Shown here in pieces: positions 1-4,635 of a DNA stretch of 5,243 nt (the stretch's first letter is position 1; each line of letters starts with the position of its first letter). The stretch lies in assembly GCA_031269135.1 (NCBI GenBank), contig JAISZP010000303.1:1-5243 (forward strand), read 5' to 3'. The notes below the pieces were generated by a model, which saw only the letters and a list, made by a program, of their open reading frames with translations, was not told the origin of the DNA and made no database searches. The position numbers and the translations under genes were made by a program. Source of the stretch: Deltaproteobacteria bacterium (GTDB lineage Bacteria; Desulfobacterota; Desulfarculia; Adiutricales; Adiutricaceae).

Positions 1-591
1 CTCACCAAGGAGTACATGGAAAAGGGCAAAAGCGCCAACGCCGTTTTCGACGTCTACAAAGCCGCTTTAGCCGAAATCGGAGCCCGATTCGAGAAGAAAG
101 AGTATTTCGTCCCGGAACTGATCTTGTCTGGAGAGCTGATTCAAGCCGGTTCCGAAATCATCAAGCCTTATTTGACCGCCGGCGACCAGTCCGGCGAAGC
201 CGCCAAGCCTAGGCTCGGGAAGGCTCTTATAGCCACGGTGGAAGGAGACATCCACGATATAGGCAAAAACATCGCCGGAATGATGATGGATATCGCCGGC
301 CTTGAAATCAAGGATCTCGGGGTGGACGTGCCGATCGCCACCATAATCGAGCAAACCGTCAGCTGGAAGCCGGACATCCTGGGACTCTCGGGCCTTCTTA
401 CTCTGGCCTATGACCCCATGAGGCTGGTGGTCGAAGGTCTCCAAAAGGAAGGGGTAAGGGACAAGGTCAAGGTCATCGTCGGCGGCGGGCAGACTGACGA
501 GCACGTCTGCAAGTATGTCGGCGCCGACATTTTCGCCACCGACGCCATGGTCAACGTCGCTTTCGCTCAAAAAGTCTTGGGAGGTAGATGA
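1..591 (+). CDS. Corrinoid (B12-binding) methyltransferase protein, 5'-partial
   Basis: This is the methyl-carrying corrinoid protein of a three-component methyltransferase system (MtaC/MtbC/MttC family), a soluble protein that shuttles a methyl group on cobalt between two methyltransferases. Numbering from the ATG at 16, a helical cap domain covers about residues 1-60, including the family-typical stretch FEKKEYFVPEL (25-35). It is followed by a Rossmann-like B12 domain. The lower-axial cobalt ligand motif DxHxxG is DIHDIG at 78-83, with His80 as the ligand. The GLSGLLT segment and the GGG near the C terminus are the other cobalamin-contacting motifs. The reading frame is open to base 1, and the residues before the ATG (LTKEY) fit the cap-domain pattern. 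The true start is therefore probably upstream, with roughly 20-30 residues missing. AAGGAG at 7-12 precedes the ATG by only 3 nt, so a start at 16 cannot be fully excluded. The next gene begins 1 nt after the stop, implying co-translation. Confidence 0.93.
   Translation, partial: LTKEYMEKGKSANAVFDVYKAALAEIGARFEKKEYFVPELILSGELIQAGSEIIKPYLTAGDQSGEAAKPRLGKALIATVEGDIHDIGKNIAGMMMDIAGLEIKDLGVDVPIATIIEQTVSWKPDILGLSGLLTLAYDPMRLVVEGLQKEGVRDKVKVIVGGGQTDEHVCKYVGADIFATDAMVNVAFAQKVLGGR
579..585 (+). promoter_or_regulatory. Ribosome binding site of the UroD-family gene
   Basis: GGGAGGT lies 7 nt before the ATG at 593 and overlaps the last codons of the corrinoid protein gene. It decides the start of the downstream gene. 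The same frame is open further upstream to an ATG at 515, but using that start would overlap the corrinoid gene by 77 nt and add 26 residues that do not look like family sequence. Confidence 0.8.
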
Positions 592-592
592 T

Positions 593-1837
593 ATGGCTGA
601 CAATACGCAATTGTACGCTGAGCGTCAAAAACGCTTTTTAGACTGCGTGGCCCTCAGAAAGCCTGACAGAGTGCCGATCTTCCCCCTGGCCGACTACCTT
701 CCCGCCAGACTGGGCGGCTATACGATCAAAGAGGTCATGTACGACCACCAGGCCATGACGGACACCTGGCTGGAATACCACAAGAAATACCAGCCGGACA
801 TGAGCCAAAATCCGTTTAGACTCAGGGGCTTCGGCGCGGTCTTGGACGCCTTCGACTTCCAGCACCTCAAGTGGTCAGGTCATGGAGTCCCCGATGACAT
901 GGCCTATCAATTCGTGGAGTTGGAACTGCTCAAACCCGGCGAATACGACCATTTCATAAACGATATGACCGATTTCATGATCCGGCGGTATATCCCGAGG
1001 GTCTGCAAATCGTTGGCGGCCTTCGAGAAGCTCCCGCCCTTCAACGCCCAGTTTTCCTATTTTTGGGGTCTTTACTGGCCGACGGCCTTTCTGGATCCGG
1101 AAGTCATGAAAGCGGTGGAGGCCGTGCATGCGGCGGCTGCGGCTGGCGCCAAGACTTTGGCCGCAGGCCGCGCGTTGGAGAAGCAGTATGTCGAACTGGG
1201 TTTTCCGCCCAGCAGCGGCGGATATACTCAGGCGCCGTTCGACACTCTCAGCGACGTCTTGAGAGGGACCAAGGGTCTCATGCTCGACATGAGGCGCTGT
1301 CCCGACAAGATCATCGCCGCCTGCGAAAAGCTCCTGCCGATCATGATCAACTCCGCTTTAGGGGCCGCCAAAGCCTCCGGCTGCCCCATCGTTTTCATTC
1401 CTCTGCACAAATGCATGAACTCCTTCATGTCTCAGCAACAGTTCGAGAGATTTTACTGGCCTCACTTCCAAGAGCTGCTTCAGGAGCTTTGCAGAAACGA
1501 CCTGATCCCTTGGGTGCTGGTCGAGGGCAACTGCGACGATCGTCTCAACAGCTTCCGGAACGTGCCGGAGGGCAAGATAGTCTGGCACATCGAGGGTTCA
1601 AACCTCCGCAAGGCCAAAGAGGCTTTCAAAGGGATATCCTGCATCAGAGGAAACCTGCCGGTTTCGGTGCTGGTGATGGGAACTCCCGACGACGTCAGAG
1701 CGGAGTGCAAGAAGATCATGGACCTGATGAAGGAGGACGGAGGATTCATCTTCGACACGGGCGTCAGCATCGGCGACGCTCAAGTTCCCAATATCGACGC
1801 CATGTTTGAATACGTCAGGGAACACGGGGTTTATTGA
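593..1837 (+). CDS. UroD-family corrinoid methyltransferase (MtaA/CmuA-like)
   Basis: This 414-residue protein has the uroporphyrinogen decarboxylase fold, which is also used by the methyltransferases MtaA, MtbA and CmuA. It belongs to a longer UroD-like subfamily rather than to haem-pathway HemE (about 350 aa). Visible family marks are KPDRVPI (23-29), the HKxxxxFMS segment starting at His272, EGNCDDRL (311-318), CIRGNLP (350-356) and a C-terminal GGFIF stretch. In MtaA-type enzymes zinc is bound by an HxC...C set. Here Glu311, Cys314 and Cys350 occupy the comparable strand ends, with His272 and Cys274 as other candidates (inference). Position directly behind the corrinoid protein gene, 1 nt apart, argues that it methylates or demethylates that protein, probably as the substrate-specific enzyme, because an MtrH/AcsE-like partner lies downstream. 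The substrate cannot be read from sequence; methoxylated aromatics, methylamines or other methyl donors are possible. An authentic decarboxylase role is unlikely. Confidence 0.88.
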   Translation: MADNTQLYAERQKRFLDCVALRKPDRVPIFPLADYLPARLGGYTIKEVMYDHQAMTDTWLEYHKKYQPDMSQNPFRLRGFGAVLDAFDFQHLKWSGHGVPDDMAYQFVELELLKPGEYDHFINDMTDFMIRRYIPRVCKSLAAFEKLPPFNAQFSYFWGLYWPTAFLDPEVMKAVEAVHAAAAAGAKTLAAGRALEKQYVELGFPPSSGGYTQAPFDTLSDVLRGTKGLMLDMRRCPDKIIAACEKLLPIMINSALGAAKASGCPIVFIPLHKCMNSFMSQQQFERFYWPHFQELLQELCRNDLIPWVLVEGNCDDRLNSFRNVPEGKIVWHIEGSNLRKAKEAFKGISCIRGNLPVSVLVMGTPDDVRAECKKIMDLMKEDGGFIFDTGVSIGDAQVPNIDAMFEYVREHGVY

Positions 1838-1857
1838 CCCCTCTTTCAACCACCCTC

Positions 1858-1879
1858 GGGCCGGCCGGACGGTCGGCCC
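1858..1879 (+). promoter_or_regulatory. Strong hairpin 1 downstream of the UroD-family gene
   Basis: GGGCCGGCC (1858-1866) pairs with GGTCGGCCC (1871-1879) around a GGAC tetraloop, giving nine pairs of which one is G-U. It begins 20 nt after the UroD-family stop. It is followed by AAAATAAGG, with no T tract, so it is not a standard intrinsic terminator on the + strand. It may stabilise the 3' end of the upstream mRNA segment or act together with hairpin 2. Confidence 0.6.
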
Positions 1880-1886
1880 AAAATAA

Positions 1887-1912
1887 GGTTCCACGCCGTC
1901 CGGCGTGGAACC
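1887..1912 (+). promoter_or_regulatory. Perfect 11-bp hairpin 2 just upstream of the transporter RBS
   Basis: GGTTCCACGCC (1887-1897) pairs perfectly with GGCGTGGAACC (1902-1912) around a GTCC loop. The stem ends 3 nt before the GGGAG ribosome binding site at 1916. No T tract follows on the + strand. On the - strand the stem is followed by TTATTTT, so it resembles an intrinsic terminator for antisense transcription. A role in transcript processing, in differential expression of enzyme and transporter, or in attenuation is possible but not shown. Confidence 0.65.
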
Positions 1913-1915
1913 GTT

Positions 1916-1920
1916 GGGAG
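1916..1920 (+). promoter_or_regulatory. Ribosome binding site of the OFA transporter
   Basis: GGGAG is 5 nt before the ATG at 1926. It favours this start over the in-frame GTG at 1905, which lies inside the 3' arm of hairpin 2 and would add seven residues. Confidence 0.7.
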
Positions 1921-1925
1921 ACTTT

Positions 1926-3203
1926 ATGAGCCAGAGTAATTCCAACATCGCCACGCCGCAAACGAGTGAAAACCGTACCGTAATAATGGTCTTGGCCCTC
2001 ATGGTCAGCTTGTTTATGGGCCTATTGTACGCCTTTTCGGTCTTCATCACTCCGCTGGAAACGACTTTTGGCTGGCAGCGACACCAAACCGCCATGACCT
2101 TCAGCTTCGTGATGGTATTCTTCAGCCTTGGAATGCTGACCGGCGGCAATATTATGGCTAAGCTCGGCCCAGGAAAGACGGTCGCCCTCGGCGGCATATT
2201 GGCGGCATCCGGTTTCTTGATTGCCTCATTCACTCCTAACCTTTACGTTCTTTACTTTGGTTACGGAATTTTAGGCGGCTACGGCATAGGCGTCTCCAAC
2301 CTGGTTCCGACCTCGGTGCTTATCAGATGGTTTCCCGACAAAAGGGGTTTGGCCATGGGCTTGGTCACCATGCTGCTGGCTCTGGGCACCTTCTTTCTCG
2401 GCACCAAGCTGGCCGGAAGTCTGGTGGTGTCCCACGGCTGGCCGCTGACCTTCCGAGTCATAGCCATATCCTTTTTCGTAGTGGTTTCCGGCTGCGGTTT
2501 TTTTCTGAAATTTCCCGCTCCGGGCTATCGCCCGAAAAATTGGACCCCGCCTGCGGGGCAAGCCGATATTTGGGGATACAACAGAAATAACGTTCTGAAG
2601 ACCTCTGCCTGTTGGCTGATCTGCCTTTATATGTTGTCGATCCAACTTGGCGGCCTGATGGTCATCGGTCACGTCGTGCCTTTCGCCACCGAGCAGGGCG
2701 TGGAAAGATCCAAGGCCGTCATGGTCATGGGTCTTTACGCCTTGGCCAATGGCGTGGGGCGTCTATTTTTCGGCTGGTGCAGCGATAAATTCGGCATAAA
2801 GATATCCATGGTTTTGGACTGCATTTTCATGGGCGCGGGACTGCTGGGGATGATTTACATATTTAGAGCTCTTGGCTATCCCGGACTTGTGATATCAGTT
2901 TGCTTGGTCGGTTTTGGCTATGCCGGCACCGTGCCCTTGGCCGCTCTTTTGGTCAACAGCTGTTTCGGGCCTAAATTCTTCCCGATAAATTATGGAATGT
3001 TCACCATACCGGGAGCCATTTTCGGCGGAATATTGGGGCCGATGCTGGGCGGCTTCATCCAGTCCCAAACCGGTTCCTACACCATCGCCATTCTGATAGC
3101 CGCCAGTTTGTCGATTGTCGGCATAGTGGTCTCGGTGCTGTTGAAACCTCCGGCCAGGCGAACCGACGAGGTCTCGGCGGCGCCGAAAGCGGCAGCTGCA
3201 TGA
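1926..3203 (+). CDS. MFS transporter, oxalate/formate antiporter (OFA) family
   Basis: This is a 425-residue inner-membrane protein of the major facilitator superfamily with about 12 hydrophobic segments. After a polar N terminus (1-17), the first helix runs from about 19 to 43 and contains the OFA-like GLLYAFSVF. A glycine-rich helix (GGYGIGVSN, 117-125) leads into RWFPDKRGLAMGL (134-146), the cytoplasmic loop signature of OFA proteins. The equivalent loop of the second half is GVGRLFFGWCSDKFG (276-290). The C terminus is a short polar, alanine-rich tail. OFA proteins generally move small carboxylates. OxlT has a substrate-binding lysine in helix 11; I see no lysine in the corresponding stretch here (YGMFTIPGAIFGGILGP), so oxalate itself is unlikely. 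Its place among methyl-transfer genes suggests uptake of a methylated or methoxylated acid, or export of the demethylated product (inference). It follows the UroD-family gene by 88 nt. Confidence 0.9.
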   Translation: MSQSNSNIATPQTSENRTVIMVLALMVSLFMGLLYAFSVFITPLETTFGWQRHQTAMTFSFVMVFFSLGMLTGGNIMAKLGPGKTVALGGILAASGFLIASFTPNLYVLYFGYGILGGYGIGVSNLVPTSVLIRWFPDKRGLAMGLVTMLLALGTFFLGTKLAGSLVVSHGWPLTFRVIAISFFVVVSGCGFFLKFPAPGYRPKNWTPPAGQADIWGYNRNNVLKTSACWLICLYMLSIQLGGLMVIGHVVPFATEQGVERSKAVMVMGLYALANGVGRLFFGWCSDKFGIKISMVLDCIFMGAGLLGMIYIFRALGYPGLVISVCLVGFGYAGTVPLAALLVNSCFGPKFFPINYGMFTIPGAIFGGILGPMLGGFIQSQTGSYTIAILIAASLSIVGIVVSVLLKPPARRTDEVSAAPKAAAA

Positions 3204-3236
3204 AGCTATGCCGCTTGACATGATCATGCTTGAGCT

Positions 3237-3334
3237 GATGCTCGATGGACAATGGGCAATCGACGAGGCTCGATGTTCAATGGACAATGGACAGTGCTCA
3301 GTGCGCAATGGACAGTGTTCAATGCTCAGTCGCC
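3237..3334 (+). repeat. Heptanucleotide tandem repeat, 14 degenerate copies
   Basis: Starting at 3237 the sequence divides without gaps into fourteen 7-bp units of the form RRTGNNC or close variants: GATGCTC, GATGGAC, AATGGGC, AATCGAC, GAGGCTC, GATGTTC, AATGGAC, AATGGAC, AGTGCTC, AGTGCGC, AATGGAC, AGTGTTC, AATGCTC, AGTCGCC. Only AATGGAC is repeated exactly (three times). Since 7 is not a multiple of 3, every frame reads as a 7-residue peptide repeat, which creates spurious open frames on the - strand. Heptad arrays of the CAATGGA/CATTGTC kind recur in intergenic DNA of several bacterial groups (recollection, not searched). Function unknown. Confidence 0.85.
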
Positions 3335-3362
3335 AGCGGCGCTTTAAGAAGGGCCTATGGTT

Positions 3363-3432
3363 GACGTCTTGCGGTTGATGTCTTGCAGTCAATGTCTTGC
3401 AGATAACGTCTTGCGGTCGATGTCTTGCGAAA
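3363..3432 (+). repeat. 14-bp tandem repeat, five copies
   Basis: Five contiguous 14-bp units lie at 3363, 3377, 3391, 3405 and 3419, with consensus RAYGTCTTGCRGTY. The core GTCTTGC is invariant in all five; the last unit diverges after TTGCG. The period is twice that of the neighbouring heptad array, 28 nt upstream. The first unit contains the palindrome GACGTC. No hairpin or gene is associated. Confidence 0.88.
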
Positions 3433-3510
3433 ATGCCGCATATGGGGTGTTGATGGAGGAAAAGACGATTCTTATTCTTCTTCAGCACCTCTATTTATAG
3501 CTTTCATCCG

Positions 3511-3581
3511 GCATTCGCCGCGTCCGCAAGGACGCTGAAAATACTTCATGCCCGAAGTAAAGTCGCTAAATGCTATTTTTT
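3511..3581 (+). ncRNA. Candidate structured RNA element with terminal T tract
   Basis: Two local hairpins are visible. GCGTCC (3520-3525) pairs with GGACGC (3530-3535) around a GCAA (GNRA) tetraloop. TACTTC (3542-3547) pairs with GAAGTA (3554-3559) around ATGCCC. Outside them GCATT (3511-3515) can pair with AATGC (3569-3573), closing a small multibranch fold, and T6 (3576-3581) follows 2 nt later. This could be a weak terminator for the transporter transcript or a leader element of the downstream methyltransferase gene. I do not recognise a known riboswitch in it; in particular no cobalamin B12-box is seen. The outer stem is short, so confidence is low. Confidence 0.3.
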
Positions 3582-3606
3582 CTTCAATTCCTTCTCTGAG
3601 CCGACA

Positions 3607-3632
3607 TATCTAGTTGACGTATCTAGTTGACG
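3607..3632 (+). repeat. Perfect 13-bp tandem duplication
   Basis: TATCTAGTTGACG occurs at 3607-3619 and again immediately at 3620-3632 without any mismatch. It lies 24 nt before the ribosome binding site of the methyltransferase gene. Each copy ends in TTGACG, a -35-like hexamer. A TATTTT at 3649 follows the second copy after 16 nt, but a promoter there would start transcription within the ribosome binding site. It could be an operator with two protein sites or simply a recent replication-slippage duplication. Confidence 0.85.
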
Positions 3633-3655
3633 AGCCAGAGTCACCACCTATTTTT

Positions 3656-3660
3656 GGAGA
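3656..3660 (+). promoter_or_regulatory. Ribosome binding site of the MtrH/AcsE-like gene
   Basis: GGAGA precedes the ATG at 3665 by 4 nt. It selects this start over the in-frame TTG at 3614, which lies in the 13-bp duplication and would add 17 residues unlike the family. The resulting N terminus, MIIIGEKING, is the typical family beginning. Confidence 0.8.
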
Positions 3661-3664
3661 GCTT

Positions 3665-4483
3665 ATGATCATCATCGGCGAAAAGATTAACGGCACACGC
3701 AAGAAAGTGGCCGAAGCCATATCAAGCGGCAACGAGGACTTCATCAAGGAACTGGCCGTCAACCAATTCAAAGCTGGGGCGGCCTATCTCGACGTCAACG
3801 CCGGCACTCTCCCGGCTAGAGAGGCTCAGGACATGGTTTGGCTGATTGAACTAACCCATCAGGCCGCCCCGGAAGCCATCATCTGCCTCGACAGCGCCAA
3901 TCCCGAGGCCCTGTCGGCTGGTTTGGAGAAGGTCAAAAGCTTCAACCCACCTAAAATCATGATCAACAGCCTCTCGGGCGAAGCCAAAAGAATTGAAGGC
4001 GTTTTGCCCCTGGCCGCCAAGTACGGCACCGAGCTTATCGTGCTGGCCCTAGACGACAAAGGCATCCCGGAGACGGTGGAGGGCAGGATGGAGATTGTCC
4101 GGCGCCTGGTGACGCTCTGTAGGCAAAACGGCCTTGAGGACCAAAAGCTGTTCATAGACCCGCTGGTCATGACCATCTCTACCAACATCAAGGCTGGTAT
4201 GGTAACATTGGACACCATCAAGGCCGTCAAATCGGAGTTCCCTGAAGTCCATCTGACCTGCGGTCACTCCAACATCAGTTTCGGCATGCCTCTGAGGTCC
4301 ATCATCAACCAAAGTTTTATGGCCCTGACCATCTATGCCGGACTGGACTCCGCCATCAGCGATCCGGAGAACCGCGAACTCAAGGCGGCCACCCTGGCCA
4401 CCGAGGCTTTGCTGGGAGCCGACCGTCACTGCATGAAGTTCAACAGAGCCTACCGGGCCAAACAAATCGGCCCTCTGACTTGA
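3665..4483 (+). CDS. MtrH/AcsE-like methyltetrahydrofolate:corrinoid methyltransferase
   Basis: This 272-residue protein of the pterin-binding TIM-barrel family (dihydropteroate synthase fold) is close in size to AcsE (about 262 aa) and to bacterial MtgA-like enzymes. Such enzymes move a methyl group between a corrinoid protein and the N5 of tetrahydrofolate. Visible motifs are IGEKING at the N terminus, YLDVNAG with Asp43 and Asn45, CLDSANPEA with Asp76, IMINSLSGE, FIDPLVMTIST, and TCGHSNISFGMPLR with Asn203. These correspond to the conserved pterin-site strands; Asn203 matches the catalytic asparagine known from AcsE (Asn199). Within the cluster it would be the second methyltransferase, accepting the methyl group from the corrinoid protein at 1-591 and giving methyl-tetrahydrofolate to the cell's C1 pathway, or acting in reverse. 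It is complete and undamaged. Long gaps on both sides (461 and 152 nt) suggest it may be transcribed separately. It is not folate-synthesis FolP, judging by the AcsE-type motifs. Confidence 0.92.
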   Translation: MIIIGEKINGTRKKVAEAISSGNEDFIKELAVNQFKAGAAYLDVNAGTLPAREAQDMVWLIELTHQAAPEAIICLDSANPEALSAGLEKVKSFNPPKIMINSLSGEAKRIEGVLPLAAKYGTELIVLALDDKGIPETVEGRMEIVRRLVTLCRQNGLEDQKLFIDPLVMTISTNIKAGMVTLDTIKAVKSEFPEVHLTCGHSNISFGMPLRSIINQSFMALTIYAGLDSAISDPENRELKAATLATEALLGADRHCMKFNRAYRAKQIGPLT

Positions 4484-4533
4484 AGAACCCGGTTTAACCC
4501 GTCCAAAGTTCAGCCGCGACATCGAGGCCATTA

Positions 4534-4617
4534 AACGTTGACGACGTTGAAACATTGACGACGCTGAAACGTTGACGACACTGAAACATCGATGTCGCTG
4601 AGCTTGACGTCGCTGGA
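4534..4617 (+). repeat. 17-bp tandem repeat, four full copies plus a divergent fifth
   Basis: Units start at 4534, 4551, 4568 and 4585, each 17 bp and close to AACRTTGACGACGYTGA. Units 1-3 differ from one another at only a few positions; unit 4 (AACATCGATGTCGCTGA) is more diverged. A 16-bp remnant at 4602-4617 (GCTTGACGTCGCTGGA) continues the pattern, and a degenerate copy may precede it near 4520. The array fills most of the 152-nt gap between the methyltransferase and DUF1638 genes. TTGACG occurs in units 1, 2, 3 and in the remnant. Confidence 0.88.
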
Positions 4618-4627
4618 CGACATGTAT

Positions 4628-4631
4628 GGAG
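4628..4631 (+). promoter_or_regulatory. Ribosome binding site of the DUF1638 gene
   Basis: GGAG lies 4 nt before the ATG at 4636, a spacing like that of the MtrH/AcsE-like gene. It supports 4636 as the start; no upstream in-frame start gives family-like sequence. Confidence 0.65.
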
Positions 4632-4635
4632 TTCT

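Larger units (their letters stand above)
3204..3664 (+). other. 461-nt intergenic region rich in short tandem repeats
   Basis: No convincing gene is seen here on either strand. The open frames present derive from the repeats and lack family-like composition or good ribosome binding sites. From left to right it holds a degenerate heptanucleotide array (3237-3334), a 14-bp tandem array (3363-3432), a candidate folded element with a T tract (3511-3581) and a perfect 13-bp tandem duplication (3607-3632) just before the next gene's ribosome binding site. No confident sigma70 or sigma54 promoter was recognised. The spacing makes a separate transcription unit for the downstream methyltransferase gene plausible. 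Confidence 0.7.

Noticed and set aside
515..592. Upstream ATG start for the UroD-family gene
   Set aside because: It would overlap the corrinoid gene by 77 nt with non-family residues; the GGGAGGT-preceded ATG at 593 fits better.
67..603. A 178-codon open frame on the - strand
   Set aside because: It is the shadow of the corrinoid protein gene; its product has no family-like motifs, whereas the + strand frame has the DxHxxG motif.
1063..1809. A 248-codon + strand frame within the UroD-family gene
   Set aside because: The product is Arg/Gly/Ser/Gln-rich low-complexity sequence typical of a shifted frame in GC-rich coding DNA, and it is fully nested in a well-supported gene.
3237..3432. CRISPR array
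   Set aside because: Units are 7 and 14 bp, contiguous, with no unique spacers and no cas genes nearby.
2895..3488. A 197-codon - strand frame running through the repeats
   Set aside because: The peptide repeat (SIEHCPL-like) is a direct product of the 7-bp array, and the rest is antisense to the transporter gene. No credible ribosome binding site or family was seen.
3453..3500. A 15-codon small frame (MEEKTILILLQHLYL)
   Set aside because: It has no clear ribosome binding site, no recognised role and no regulatory codon run; open frames of this size are expected by chance.
3627..3654. Promoter TTGACG-16 nt-TATTTT
   Set aside because: Transcription would begin at or within the ribosome binding site at 3656, leaving no functional leader; the -35-like hexamer is also part of a tandem repeat.
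3204..3664. Cobalamin riboswitch
   Set aside because: It was expected for a corrinoid-dependent system, but no B12-box or the characteristic multi-helix core could be recognised.
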